64,000 nucleotides of DNA from Pseudomonas corrugata (GTDB lineage Bacteria; Pseudomonadota; Gammaproteobacteria; Pseudomonadales; Pseudomonadaceae): the NCBI RefSeq assembly GCF_001269905.1, contig NZ_LHVK01000009.1:186001-250000 (forward strand), read 5' to 3'. The notes under the pieces are model-generated. The model was not told where the DNA came from. It saw only the letters and a list, made by a program, of their open reading frames with translations, and made no database searches. Shown in pieces: positions 1-8,782 of the stretch. The translations under genes and the position numbers were made by a program. How positions within the stretch are numbered: the first letter of the stretch is position 1; each line of letters starts with the position of its first letter.

Positions 1-455
1 ATGCCCAACCTCAGTGATATCTACCCGGCAGGGGCATCGGACCAGGCGCGTATCAAAGAAGTGGAGAAGAACAGGATTGTTTTGGAGCAAAGTGCCCTGG
101 GCGAGCAGCCCCTTCATCGTGACCACCCACCGTCAGGTCGTGCCCTAGAGCTCACATCGCCTTGCGCCTTTGCCTACAACTACGCCAGAATCCGCCGGCT
201 TGTGCGCCTGGGGTGGTGTCGGTAGTTTGGACCTGTCACTGCTCATCAGTGATCGGGTTTAGTCGCCCGTCGTAGCTAAGTCGCTCAAGCGTCCGTCAGT
301 CAGGTATCCCCATCCCTGCACTCGATGGTGGCTGTGCGCAGGGCGCCCTCGGGCGCGCCGATTTCTTAGCTCGTCGGTCGACTAACCTGCGTACAGCTGC
401 CTCCCAATCGTTTAGTCGCGAGCGGGTCGTAGCCTCAACCAAGAGAGCTAAGGTC

Positions 456-815
456 ATGGTCAAAATTACACCGAACCCCCCAGTAACAGACGAGCACGTC
501 TCCCGCGCCCAGTCAGCGCGCAACAAGAAAATCGACGACGCTGCTACGCGAGCCTTGGATTTCTATCTGAATCCCAAGCCCGAGAAAGAAACGTCCGACA
601 ACCCCAACACCATTTTTTGCATCGCTTCTGATGTTGATTCTGAATGCCTGCTTGCCAGCCTCAGTGAAAACCTGGCTTCGGCCAATGCCATGATCAGTGA
701 TTTGGCATTCGACTTGGATGGATCACGGCGGCATGTGGCGTTGGGGATTCAGCAGGTGATTGAGTTAAGCGAGTTGTTGGCGAATCGGGCGTTGGATATT
801 GTTGAGGTGAGGTAG
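456..815 (+). CDS. DUF6124 (DUF3077-like) small protein
   Basis: This 119-residue protein resembles a small family that is very common in Pseudomonas and has no assigned function. The family hallmarks visible here are an N-terminal 'KITPNPP' segment, a central 'ATRALDFYLNP' helix, and a C-terminal 'GSRRHVALGIQQVIELSELLANRALD' type helix pair. The ATG is preceded by an AAGG ribosome site at a good distance, and a hairpin terminator follows closely, so it looks like a single-gene unit. No signal peptide or membrane segment is seen. The family assignment is from recall of related Pseudomonas proteins; the function is unknown. Confidence 0.75.
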   Translation: MVKITPNPPVTDEHVSRAQSARNKKIDDAATRALDFYLNPKPEKETSDNPNTIFCIASDVDSECLLASLSENLASANAMISDLAFDLDGSRRHVALGIQQVIELSELLANRALDIVEVR

Positions 816-843
816 GGCAGCAGTGCTATGTGCCGCCCGGATT

Positions 844-874
844 AAAAAAGGTCTTGTCCAGCAAGGCCTTTTTT
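844..874 (+). terminator. Rho-independent terminator after the DUF6124 gene
   Basis: A 13-bp stem (AAAAAAGGTCTTG paired with CAAGGCCTTTTTT, one G-T pair) and short loop ends in a T run, about 30 bases after the stop codon of the upstream gene. The A-rich left arm means it could also end transcripts from the other strand. Confidence 0.75.
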
Positions 875-1011
875 GTACCGAGGGAGACTGTAGTGTTCCA
901 GTAAACACAAGCCCTTCAGAGAGGTTTGCTATCTCGGGATGTGTAGGGACACATGATCGCGTTTGCTGGCCAGTATTCGGCATCATGCAACCCCTTCGTA
1001 GCTATGTATCG

Positions 1012-1632
1012 CTAGGCCAGAGATCGGAGGTCCGCCTCGAACACCTCATAACTATCCCATCCCAGTAAAGTCACGACTTCAAATGCAAGATTCTGAGTTT
1101 TGTAGGGGGCAAACTGTCCGCCAGCTTCTGCAGTGAGCAGATCGAAACATACTGTAACCGCTTTGTGAGGCTTACCTTCCTCCCAATGTGTGGATTGATT
1201 TCGACCCTGCCAGATCACTTGCTTCAATACCTGGGTGCCGATTGCGTAACCGTCAGGACAAGCATCGAAGCTCGATTGAGTTATCGAAATTCCCTGTTTT
1301 GCGTATTGTAAGAGGCTGGCAGCCATTGAGGATCGTGAAAATGCTCGCGCTGCGAGCTGGTCGTGCGCTTGGGTTAGACGATCCGTTACATCGTTACGCT
1401 GTTTATCTGGGCCAAAGTACGTTTCCCAGCGAATCCCTGCCTCCGCCATTACATCGTCAGGATCTTCAGAGTCCTTCCAAGCTGCAGCTCTTCGATAGCC
1501 ATCATGAACTTCAACGTTGAGCTTCTCTACTTGAGCTTGAAGCTCTTCAACCTGTCGATGTTCCTCCCAGAGAAGGCCTATAACCGAGCGAGCGGCGTGC
1601 TCAATTTCTGAAAGGTAAGAATTGATGTTCAT
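1012..1632 (-). CDS. Hypothetical protein, unknown function
   Basis: This is an open frame of about 206 codons beginning MNINSYLSEIEHAARSV. I chose the ATG at 1632 because an AAAGGAACGAG ribosome site lies just upstream; a longer frame to 1689 has no such site. The N-terminal third is helical with a coiled-coil look (EEHRQVEELQAQVEKLN). The C-terminal half is globular, with no membrane segment, signal peptide or catalytic motif that I recognise. It stands alone between the DUF6124 gene and the insertion elements. Coding is supported by the length, the start context and a plausible composition, not by family recognition. Confidence 0.55.
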   Translation of the reverse strand: MNINSYLSEIEHAARSVIGLLWEEHRQVEELQAQVEKLNVEVHDGYRRAAAWKDSEDPDDVMAEAGIRWETYFGPDKQRNDVTDRLTQAHDQLAARAFSRSSMAASLLQYAKQGISITQSSFDACPDGYAIGTQVLKQVIWQGRNQSTHWEEGKPHKAVTVCFDLLTAEAGGQFAPYKTQNLAFEVVTLLGWDSYEVFEADLRSLA

Positions 1633-1689
1633 TGGTCTCGTTCCTTTCGAGGTTCGGCTTGTCAATATCCGAGCTGCTAGCTGCTCCAT

Positions 1690-2031
1690 GTGAGGAGGGC
1701 ACAGACTACAAATCGCCAGCTCTCAAAGCCTGATCGTAGTACTTTACGGAAAGCTACGGTTTTTTTGATCAAGTGTCTATCGACTGCTTCTGCGCACGGG
1801 GTCGCTCTTCACTCGTCAGTTTGTAACGGTTTGGGCATGGCGGATACCGCTGGGGCCCCAGAGGAATTTTAACCATATGGGACGGAAACCCGCGGGGCTT
1901 TAGTAGCGGATGAGCTCTAGCTTATTGAGCTTCAACATTGAAATCGAAAGGATCTTGAAGAAAAGGGGATATCGTTACCATAGCGGTAATGATGACCTCG
2001 GATTGATCGTTTCGTAGTGTAGATGCACAGG
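1690..2031. other. Non-coding stretch before the insertion elements
   Basis: About 340 bases without a convincing gene. Short open frames are present but lack ribosome sites and protein-like composition. I see no terminator, repeat or operator. It ends exactly where the IS2-like inverted repeat begins. Confidence 0.4.
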
Positions 2032-2037
2032 TGGACT

Positions 2038-2044
2038 GGCAGTT
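2038..2044. repeat. Left copy of the IS21-family target duplication
   Basis: GGCAGTT immediately left of the element end (TGCGCA). The same seven bases follow its right end at 4653-4659. Seven bases is within the 4-8 bp range known for IS21-family elements. Confidence 0.85.
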
Positions 2045-2148
2045 TGCGCATTCCACACCATCCGGCCACCCAGCCCACCAACATCCGGCCACCTATTCCA
2101 CGGTCATCCGGCCAGGCAGTCGGAGCGCAGCGACGCAGGTTTGCATTG

Positions 2149-2936
2149 TTAGTCTGAAGTCTGTGTTGCCGTCAATTTCGTTGCGCGCCTGCGCATCGAT
2201 TCGCCTTTCAGTTCGATCCGATAAGCGTTGTGCACCAGTCGGTCGAGGATCGCGTCGCCCAAGGTCGGATCGCCGATCAGCGCATGCCATTTGTCCACCG
2301 GCATCTGGCTGGTGACCAGCGTCGAGCGGTTGCCGTAGCGGTCGTCCAGCAGCTCAAGCATGTCGCGCCGCTGCGCAGCGGTAAACGGTGCCAAGCCCCA
2401 GTCATCCAGGATCAGCAGGTCAGTCTTGGCATACCCTGCCATCAGTTTCGCGAAGCGGCCGTCGCCGTGGGCCAGACCCAGTTCTTCCATCAAGCGCGGC
2501 AGGCGCAGGTAGCGCACGCTGTATCCGTCGCGACAGGCCTTGTGGGCCAGCGCGCAGGCGAGCCAGGTTTTTCCTACGCCAGCGCGCAGGCGAGCCAGGT
2601 TTTTCCTACGCCAGTCGGGCCGCCGATGATCAGGTTCAGGCCGTCGCGCAGCCACTGGCCGCTGCCAAGTTGCAGGATCAACGCCTTGTCCAGGCCGCGC
2701 GGGCTGCGGTAGTCGATGTCTTCCAGGCAGGCGTTGTGGCGCAGTCGAGCGGCTTTGAGGCGAGTGGTCAGGCGAGCATCTTCACGCTCCGTCAGCTCGC
2801 GGTCGACCATCAAGCCAAGACGTTCATCGAAGCTCAGGTCGTGGATGTCGGGCGTTGAGTGTTGCTCGCTCAGCGCCTTGATCATCCCGTGCAGTCGTAG
2901 GGTTTGCAGCTTGTCCAGGGTTGGGTTGGGTAGCAT
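2149..2936 (-). pseudogene. istB: IstB-type AAA+ transposition helper, frameshifted
   Basis: IstB is the ATPase that assists the IS21 transposase and selects target DNA. The first 120 codons (MLPNPTLDKLQTLRLHGM..) run through the Walker A motif GGPTGVGKTWLACALA and then stop. The rest of the protein, with Walker B 'LLILDDWG' and a normal C-terminus, continues in another frame. The cause is visible: a perfect 32-bp tandem duplication inside the Walker A coding sequence, which shifts the frame and encodes the P-loop twice. Removing one copy restores an ordinary IstB of roughly 250 residues. It lies 20 bases downstream of istA. A small amount of protein by frameshifting cannot be excluded. Confidence 0.9.
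2549..2612. repeat. Perfect 32-bp tandem duplication in istB
   Basis: The unit beginning AGCGCGCAGGCGAGCC occurs at 2549-2580 and again, identical, at 2581-2612. Since 32 is not a multiple of three it shifts the istB frame. Perfect identity suggests a recent event. Confidence 0.95.
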
Positions 2937-2956
2937 TTCGAAGCTCCTTTTTCAGG

Positions 2957-4486
2957 TCAGTGGTAGTAGCCGGGGCCGCGCAGATTGATGTGCTCGTCGG
3001 GCAACAGCGGCAGGTTTTGCTGGGCCAGCGGCAGGCGCTCCAGACCTTGGCGCAGGATCGATTCGAGGCTTTTGTAGCTGCATGCGCCCAGTGCCAGCGC
3101 ACGCTGGCAAGCGGCTTCCAGCCGCTCTTCGCCGTGCTGTTTACTCAGGCGCAGGATGCCCAGGCAGGCACGGAAGCCGTGCTGCGGGTGGATTCGGCGT
3201 TCGAGGATGTAGGCGATGACGCCAGCGGTGTTCGGGCCGGTCTGCTCTGCCCAGCGGATCAGCCGTTGTGGTGTCCATTCGGCATGTTCGCGGTGGCTCT
3301 TGGGCATGTGCTCGGTTTGGGTAGTGTGGCGGCCTTTGTGCTGCGAGCGCAGGTGGCTGGCCACACGTTGGTTGGCGTGGAAGCATTCCACCGTCTGCGC
3401 GGTCAGGCGTACTTCGAGTTGGTGCTTCACCAGTTGGTACGGCACCGAGTAGTAGTGGCCGTCGACTTCGACGTGGTAGTCGATGTGCACTCGCACCTTT
3501 TTCCATTCGGCGTAGACGTAAGGATGCTCCGGCAGCGGTTGCAGTGCGGGCTGGTCGATGGTTTCGAAGGCTGAGCGGCGTGAGCCGGGCAGCTTTTTGA
3601 AGGGCCTTTGGTTAAGACGTTCGAGCAGCACGCTGATTGCCGTGTTGAGTTCGCCGAGCGAGAAGAACTGGCGGTTGCGCAGGGCCGCGAGGATCCAGCG
3701 CTCGACCACTTGCACGCCGACTTCGACCTTGGCTTTGTCCCGAGGCTTACGAGATCTGGCAGGCAACACGGCCACGCCGTAATGCTCGGCCAGGTCGCGG
3801 TAACTGGGGTTGATATCGGGCTCGTAACGGTGCGCTTTGGTGACGCCGCTGCGCAGATTGTCCGGTACCAGGATCTGCGATGTGCCGCCGAAAAAAGCAA
3901 AACAGCGAGCATGCGAGCCCAGCCAGTCAGGCAGTTTCTGCGACCAAGTGGCTTCTGCAAAGGTGTAGCTCGACGCTCCAAGCACGGCAACGAAGATCTG
4001 CGTTTGGCGGATTTCGCCGGTTCGCCGGTCAATGACCGGCACGGTCTGGCCTGCGTAGTCGACGAACAGCTTTTCTCCGGCTCGATGCTCCTGGCGCATG
4101 ACCACATCGACCTTGGCGGCCCAAAGGCGATAGTGCTCGCAGAACCAGCTGTACTGGAAGCCTTGCGGATGGCTGAGTCGATACTCTTGCCAGAGCAAGG
4201 CCAACGTCACACCGGGGCGGCGTAACTCGGTTTGAACATGAGCCCAGTCGGGCATCGGACGTTGATCGCTGGGAACGGCAGGCGGCGGCGGAAAAAGATG
4301 CCGTTGCAACTCGGCGTCAGTCAGCGCAGAAGGCCAAGTCAGGCCGCTGGCAGCAAAGCGATTGAGGTACTCACCGACGCTGGCTCGACCCACTTGCAAG
4401 CTGACAGCGATCTGGCGGGCAGATAGGCCGACCTCGAATTTGAGACGTAGCACTTCTCGAATCTTACGCATGGATAACCGCTCCAC
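2957..4486 (-). CDS. istA: IstA transposase of the IS21-family element
   Basis: This 509-residue DDE transposase cuts and joins the element ends together with IstB. The N-terminus (MERLSMRKIREVLRLKFE.. LSARQIAVSLQVGRASVGEYL) is a helix-turn-helix for end recognition. The catalytic core follows, with 'KLFVDYAGQTVPV', 'LVPDNLRSGV' and 'PRDKAKVEVGVQVVERW' supplying the three acidic residues, and then the Mu-type C-terminal domain. Length is normal and the frame is intact. It precedes the broken istB in the usual istA-istB order, and the right-end repeats lie just upstream of its start. Confidence 0.93.
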   Translation of the reverse strand: MERLSMRKIREVLRLKFEVGLSARQIAVSLQVGRASVGEYLNRFAASGLTWPSALTDAELQRHLFPPPPAVPSDQRPMPDWAHVQTELRRPGVTLALLWQEYRLSHPQGFQYSWFCEHYRLWAAKVDVVMRQEHRAGEKLFVDYAGQTVPVIDRRTGEIRQTQIFVAVLGASSYTFAEATWSQKLPDWLGSHARCFAFFGGTSQILVPDNLRSGVTKAHRYEPDINPSYRDLAEHYGVAVLPARSRKPRDKAKVEVGVQVVERWILAALRNRQFFSLGELNTAISVLLERLNQRPFKKLPGSRRSAFETIDQPALQPLPEHPYVYAEWKKVRVHIDYHVEVDGHYYSVPYQLVKHQLEVRLTAQTVECFHANQRVASHLRSQHKGRHTTQTEHMPKSHREHAEWTPQRLIRWAEQTGPNTAGVIAYILERRIHPQHGFRACLGILRLSKQHGEERLEAACQRALALGACSYKSLESILRQGLERLPLAQQNLPLLPDEHINLRGPGYYH

Positions 4487-4652
4487 GACGACCTCTCTGC
4501 TTCGATAAAAGAGGTCGATGGTAGTGAATTAATCCTGCGTTGCTGCCTGCCTTAAGGGTGGCCGGATGAGCGTGGAACGGGTGGCCGGATCACCGTGGAA
4601 TTAGTGGCCGGATGTTCATGGAATAGGTGGCCGGATGGCCGTGGAATCCGCA

Positions 4653-4659
4653 GGCAGTT
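4653..4659. repeat. Right copy of the IS21-family target duplication
   Basis: GGCAGTT, identical to 2038-2044. Collapsing the two copies rejoins the IS2-like left end, TGGACT-GGCAGTT-CACAGAGGACACC. Confidence 0.85.
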
Positions 4660-4842
4660 CACAGAGGACACCTGATCACTAAGCTAGGGGGGCTCCCGCT
4701 AGCGGGTCTGGCGGGTTTCCGGCACCGCATGTTTTTCTACGTTCACTAGGTCCCCGAGCAGGAAAGGAACGCACAACCTGAACGAGCCCCATGAAAGACA
4801 GGACACCGTTTCCCCCTTACGATAAGGGATAGGCAAACGGTT

Positions 4843-5235
4843 ATGTTTATGACTAACAGCAACGATAAGAGTGGGGAGCTTTTGGGCCAGGAGCGGCGGC
4901 GTCGCTGGAGCCCAGAGCAAAAGCTGGCCATGGTTCGCGAGAGCCTTGAACCAGGACAAAGTGTGTCAGTCGTCGCTCGGCGCAACGGCATCAATGCCAA
5001 TCAGCTGTTTCTGTGGCGCAAGCTTTATCAGGACGGCAGCCTGTCGGCGGTCAGTGCCGGCGAAGCCGTGGTGCCTGCCTCCGAGTTGAGCGATGCGCTC
5101 AAGCAGATCCGTGAACTGCAACGGATGCTGGGCAAGAAAACAATGGAAGCAGAAATCCTCAAAGAGGCCGTGGAGATCGCCCGGTCGCGAAAATGGATTG
5201 CGCACTCACCCTTGTTGCCGGGGGACGACCAGTGA
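4843..5235 (+). CDS. IS2-group OrfA (DNA-binding part of the transposase)
   Basis: This 130-residue protein is close in pattern to InsC of Escherichia coli IS2: '[21 protein letters not shown]', '[24 protein letters not shown]', '[20 protein letters not shown]' (leucine-zipper part) and '[12 protein letters not shown]'. It contains the helix-turn-helix that recognises the inverted repeats and alone acts as a repressor in IS3 elements. OrfB begins in the -1 frame, overlapping the last 43 bases, as expected for an OrfAB fusion made by -1 frameshifting. The A-rich CGAAAATGG at about 5188 sits where IS2 has its slippery site, although the A run is shorter. Confidence 0.92.
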   Translation: MFMTNSNDKSGELLGQERRRRWSPEQKLAMVRESLEPGQSVSVVARRNGINANQLFLWRKLYQDGSLSAVSAGEAVVPASELSDALKQIRELQRMLGKKTMEAEILKEAVEIARSRKWIAHSPLLPGDDQ

Positions 5236-6068
5236 AGCTGGTCAGCGAATGTCTCGGTGTGGCGCGCTCGCAATTAACGGTTCGAATCAAGCAATCGGTA
5301 TCGCCCAGGACACGGCGAAGCAGGCCTGTGAACGACGCTGAGTTGGTGGCCGAAATCCAGCAACAGGTCAGTGAACTGCCCAGCTATGGCTACCGTCGTG
5401 TCTGGGGATTGTTGCGTCGCGCCCGTGAAACCCAGTTGCTGCCCGCGATCAATGTGAAGCGGGTGTACCGGGTCATGCGTGATCACAACTTGTTGCTTGA
5501 GCGCCGCATCAAACAGCCCGGCGTGCCGCGTCGGCACGAAGGCCGAATTGCCGTGGAAACCAGCGATACGCGTTGGTGCTCGGACGGCTTTGAATTCCGT
5601 TGTGAGGACGGCGCCAAACTGAGCGTGACCTTCGCCCTGGACTGCTGTGACCGCGAAGCCATCGGCTGGGTCGCCAGCCCAACCGGGTACAGCGGCGATG
5701 ACATCCGCGACTTGATGTTGGAAAGCGTGGAGAAGCGCTTCGGTGATCAACTGCCTGCAACGCCGGTGCAGTGGCTCAGCGATAACGGTTCGGCCTACAC
5801 CGCCGAACAGACGCGCCTGTTTGCTCGTCAGATCGGCTTGCAGCCGGTGACCACCCCAGTACGCAGCCCGCAGAGCAACGGCATGGCAGAGAGCTTCGTG
5901 AAGACGATCAAGCGTGATTACGTGGCGCACATGCCCAAGCCGGATCGAGAAACGGCGCTGCGCAACCTGGCAATTGCCTTCGAACATTACAACGAGCAGC
6001 ATCCGCACAGCGCCTTGAACTATCGCTCACCGAGGGAGTTCAGGCGCTTAGCAGTGGCATCAATTTAA
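5193..6068 (+). CDS. IS2-group OrfB (DDE integrase domain)
   Basis: This open frame of 291 codons encodes the catalytic part of an IS3-family transposase. Visible are the HTH_21-like segment '[16 protein letters not shown]', '[15 protein letters not shown]', then the rve integrase core: '[11 protein letters not shown]' (first Asp), '[13 protein letters not shown]' (second Asp) and '[20 protein letters not shown]' (Glu). The end '[19 protein letters not shown]' is typical. It is probably made mainly as a fusion with OrfA by -1 frameshift. The frame is intact, so the transposase may work, but the left inverted repeat is split by the IS21-family insertion. Confidence 0.92.
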   Translation: MDCALTLVAGGRPVKLVSECLGVARSQLTVRIKQSVSPRTRRSRPVNDAELVAEIQQQVSELPSYGYRRVWGLLRRARETQLLPAINVKRVYRVMRDHNLLLERRIKQPGVPRRHEGRIAVETSDTRWCSDGFEFRCEDGAKLSVTFALDCCDREAIGWVASPTGYSGDDIRDLMLESVEKRFGDQLPATPVQWLSDNGSAYTAEQTRLFARQIGLQPVTTPVRSPQSNGMAESFVKTIKRDYVAHMPKPDRETALRNLAIAFEHYNEQHPHSALNYRSPREFRRLAVASI

Positions 6069-6390
6069 CGGGGAGTTGGTGTCCGTTTTGGTAGGGGCAA
6101 GTCCACTCGACGGAGGGTTGGTCTGTCAGATAGCAATCGTTCATAGAGCGGTAGATTGGTTCAGCTTCACGTCTGCGAACCTAGGATTTTGGTGCTTGCC
6201 TCAGTTAGCAAGACTCCTTCAGAAATCTTCGTTAGCGGGCTTTGGGTGCGAGGCCACTTACAAGGTATAGTGGAATCAGGCGACCCATATCCTTAAGAAG
6301 CTACGGATGCCGGAGTGGGTACATGCTACGACCACTGCTGGCCAGGGCTGTAGGTGCGCAAGCGTCTAATAATTAGGAAATCAAGATAAC

Positions 6391-7644
6391 TTGTTAGTAA
6401 TTAATCCCAAAAGAGTAACTGAGGAAGTAGAGGAAAAACCTTACTGGTATAACTATTATGCTGGTTACTCTCATTCGTTCGCGAAAAATATTATCGACTC
6501 CAGTGGTCTGACTGAGTCATCCATAATTCTTGATCCATGGAATGGGGCGGGAACTACCACACTAATGTCCTCCATAGGGGGATATCGTTCTGTCGGAATT
6601 GATTTGAATCCGGTAATGAAAGTTATCGCGACTGCGAAACAGGCGACTAGAAACGATGTTGAGTTTGTAGAGGCAAAACTCCGTAAGCTCTCGGGTATTA
6701 GATCGAGAGTCACACAAGAAAATGACCCTCTAAGATACTGGTTTAAGGAGTCTGGCGTACTAGCTGTTCGCAGGATTGAAAATTGGATTTTAGAGGGGGG
6801 GCGCTTTGATGGTATGGTTTCAAAAATTGAGTCATTATCACCTCAGCAATGTGTTCTGTATACGGCTCTTTATAATTGTGTTCGAGAAAATCTGAAAGGC
6901 TTTATACCTTCTAACCCAACATGGATAAAAAGACCGAAGTCTGATGCCGAGAAGGTTGAAATAGAGTGGTTGGTGTTCAAAAGACGCTATGCATACTTGG
7001 TGTCAGAAATGCTGAAAGGCTTGAGCTTGGGAACTCATGTGTGGCCCCCAGATCGTGCATCCCTAATTATCGCCTCTTCTGCAAATCTTCCATTGCCTGA
7101 AAATTGTGTAGACTTAGTGTTAAGTTCGCCACCTTACTGTACTAGAATTGATTATGGCATTGCGACTCTTCCAGAGTTGGCGATAATGTCGGACTCAAGT
7201 GCTGATAGAATGGATGATGTTAGACGGTCCTTAATGGGTACGACGACCGTGTCAAAAAAATTAGAGTATAATGAGGTGGCCCTTGGAAGTGTATGTGCAA
7301 AATTTTTAAGTGAGGTTCAAGGGCATTCATCTAAAGCGTCAGCAACTTATTATTATAAAAACATACTAAAATATTTTCTGGATCTTAGTAAGTCGCTAGT
7401 TGAAGTTTCTAGGGTTATGAAGGTTGGGGCCACTTTTGTATGTGTTGTGCAGGATTCTTTTTATAAGGATGTACATTGTGACCTGCCTTCTATTTTAGTG
7501 GATATAGCATTAATCTCTGGATTGAATCTTGATCAGAAACATGACTTTGAGAGCAGGCAGAATATGGTTAATCTGAACGCCAAAAGTAAAAGTTACAGGG
7601 ATCAAAGTACAGCTTATGAAAGCGTTTTGATTTTTTCTAAATGA
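6391..7644 (+). CDS. SPPY-type DNA methyltransferase
   Basis: This 417-residue protein carries the two key motifs of amino-methylating DNA methyltransferases. 'DPWNGAGTT' (residues 48-56, AdoMet-binding motif I) with 'GIDLNP' (69-74) lies near the N-terminus, and the catalytic 'SSPPYC' (motif IV) is at 245-250. SPPY rather than DPPY points to N4-cytosine chemistry, though adenine cannot be excluded. The 170 residues between the motifs probably recognise the target. The start is TTG, the first possible codon after an in-frame stop, behind AGGAAA. The gene is clearly AT-rich compared with the core genome, a sign of transfer. Ten bases separate it from the DUF262 gene, suggesting an operon. No recognisable restriction endonuclease accompanies it. 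Confidence 0.85.
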   Translation: MLVINPKRVTEEVEEKPYWYNYYAGYSHSFAKNIIDSSGLTESSIILDPWNGAGTTTLMSSIGGYRSVGIDLNPVMKVIATAKQATRNDVEFVEAKLRKLSGIRSRVTQENDPLRYWFKESGVLAVRRIENWILEGGRFDGMVSKIESLSPQQCVLYTALYNCVRENLKGFIPSNPTWIKRPKSDAEKVEIEWLVFKRRYAYLVSEMLKGLSLGTHVWPPDRASLIIASSANLPLPENCVDLVLSSPPYCTRIDYGIATLPELAIMSDSSADRMDDVRRSLMGTTTVSKKLEYNEVALGSVCAKFLSEVQGHSSKASATYYYKNILKYFLDLSKSLVEVSRVMKVGATFVCVVQDSFYKDVHCDLPSILVDIALISGLNLDQKHDFESRQNMVNLNAKSKSYRDQSTAYESVLIFSK

Positions 7645-7654
7645 GGGAAGTTGT

Positions 7655-8782
7655 ATGAATCAGGATGGATTGATACTAGCGTTAGAGTCCAAGGTTGAAA
7701 AGGTCCACACGCAAAGCCTTGACTTGTCATTTAACGAGCTTTTAGACATGTTCAAGGATGGTGAGCTAGATATCAATCCGGACTATCAGCGTCTTTTTCG
7801 TTGGAGTCAAGGGGCTCAGTCGAGATTTATTGAATCGTTGCTTTTGGAAATGCCGGTCCCTCCAATTTATGTCGTCGAAGATGAAAACGGGAAATATCAG
7901 TTAATTGACGGACTGCAAAGATTCTCTTCTTATTTGCATCTGCGTGGAGAATTGGACGCTCCCCACTTGGCGGATCCAGTTGAAAAGGGAGATTATTTGC
8001 GATTGCAGGAGTGTGACATAGTCGGTGACTTGAATGGACTTCTGTTTGATGATTTTCCCACTGCGCTAAAAATTCGATTAAAACGTGCTTTCGTTCGTGT
8101 TGAAGTGGTTCGGAAGGGAAGTGATAATAAGTTTCGGTACCATATGTTTAAAAGATTGAATACCGGTGGCGAAGCGCTAACTAGTCAGCAGCTCCGTAAT
8201 TGCACTATTCGCATGCTAGATTCTAAGTTTATAGATTTTGTTATCCATCTTAGCAAGAAGCCTGATTTTGTACTGTGCACCGGAAAAATCTCAGAGCAGC
8301 AAAAGCTCGGTGCGTTTGATCAAGAATTAGTTATTCGTTTCCTAGCGTTAAAGAATTACAAACATAAGTTTGTGCATGATGTGTCGGATTTCTTGACTGA
8401 GTACACGGAAAAGGTTACTGATCCGGATGATTTGGAAGTTGTATTCGATTATCCAGGCGAAGAGTTGGCATTTGATAAAACATTCGCAATTTTAAGTAAG
8501 TGTCTTGGTGATAAAAGCTTTGGCAGATGGGGGAAGCAGGGTATTCAATCAAATTTTTCTGTGTATCATTTTGAGGCCATATCCGTAGGGTTGCAGCCAT
8601 ATCTAGAGAGAATAGATGCTTTAGATGCAAGTCAAGTCTCTTTTATTAAGGAAAAACTTGTTGGAATAAAGGCTGATGCAGAATTTATAGTTCACACAAC
8701 AGGCGGAGGCAAAAACTCGCCAGGACCGCTTAATAGTCGTATTAGAATTGTACTGGATAAACTCGCAGAGCTTAATTTATGA
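7655..8782 (+). CDS. DUF262 (ParB/GmrS-type) protein, first copy
   Basis: This 375-residue protein has the DUF262 signatures: 'NPDYQRLFRW' (41-50), 'FIESLLLEMPVPPIYV' (58-73), 'LIDGLQR' (83-89) and 'MFKRLNTGGEALTSQQLRN' (164-182). DUF262 is a ParB-related fold. In GmrSD-type systems it binds nucleotide and works with a DUF1524 nuclease, but no DUF1524 HNH motif (such as HIxP) is visible here. The stop codon overlaps the next start (ATGA), so it is translationally coupled to the HEPN gene and the two proteins probably act together. Composition is AT-rich like its neighbours. NTPase activity and a defence role are inferred. Confidence 0.88.
   Translation: MNQDGLILALESKVEKVHTQSLDLSFNELLDMFKDGELDINPDYQRLFRWSQGAQSRFIESLLLEMPVPPIYVVEDENGKYQLIDGLQRFSSYLHLRGELDAPHLADPVEKGDYLRLQECDIVGDLNGLLFDDFPTALKIRLKRAFVRVEVVRKGSDNKFRYHMFKRLNTGGEALTSQQLRNCTIRMLDSKFIDFVIHLSKKPDFVLCTGKISEQQKLGAFDQELVIRFLALKNYKHKFVHDVSDFLTEYTEKVTDPDDLEVVFDYPGEELAFDKTFAILSKCLGDKSFGRWGKQGIQSNFSVYHFEAISVGLQPYLERIDALDASQVSFIKEKLVGIKADAEFIVHTTGGGKNSPGPLNSRIRIVLDKLAELNL

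Larger units (their letters stand above)
2045..4652 (-). mobile_element. IS21-family insertion element (2,608 bp), inserted in the IS2-like left end
   Basis: The element is bounded by GGCAGTT direct repeats and ends TGCGCATTCCAC on the left and its imperfect complement GTGGAATCCGCA on the right. It carries istA and istB on the minus strand. Both ends carry the multiple subterminal repeats typical of the family: three ATCCGGCCA units at about 2060-2113 and four GTGGCCGGAT units between 4558 and 4636. Because istB is frameshifted, this copy is probably unable to move by itself. Confidence 0.9.
2032..6105 (+). mobile_element. IS3-family (IS2-group) insertion element, split by an IS21-family element
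   Basis: The right end at 6105 reads, inward on the minus strand, TGGACTTGCCCCTACC..GGACACC, very like the ends of Escherichia coli IS2. The left end starts TGGACTGGCAGTT at 2032 and resumes after the IS21 insertion at 4660 with CACAGAGGACACC. The outer TGGACT and inner GGACACC blocks match the right end. Without the insertion the element is about 1.46 kb, with overlapping orfA and orfB. The flanks ACAGG (2027-2031) and CTCGA (6106-6110) are not a 5-bp duplication, so the element probably recombined after insertion. Family call is strong; the exact left end is inferred. Confidence 0.85.

Noticed and set aside
1..225. 74-codon open frame at the left edge
   Set aside because: No upstream sequence to judge a ribosome site, odd composition and no family resemblance; may be chance.
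1690..1872. 60-codon open frame
   Set aside because: No ribosome site and unnatural composition; it overlaps only non-coding DNA.
6076..6270. 64-codon frame over the IS right end
   Set aside because: It begins inside the IS2-like end and crosses the junction; no ribosome site.
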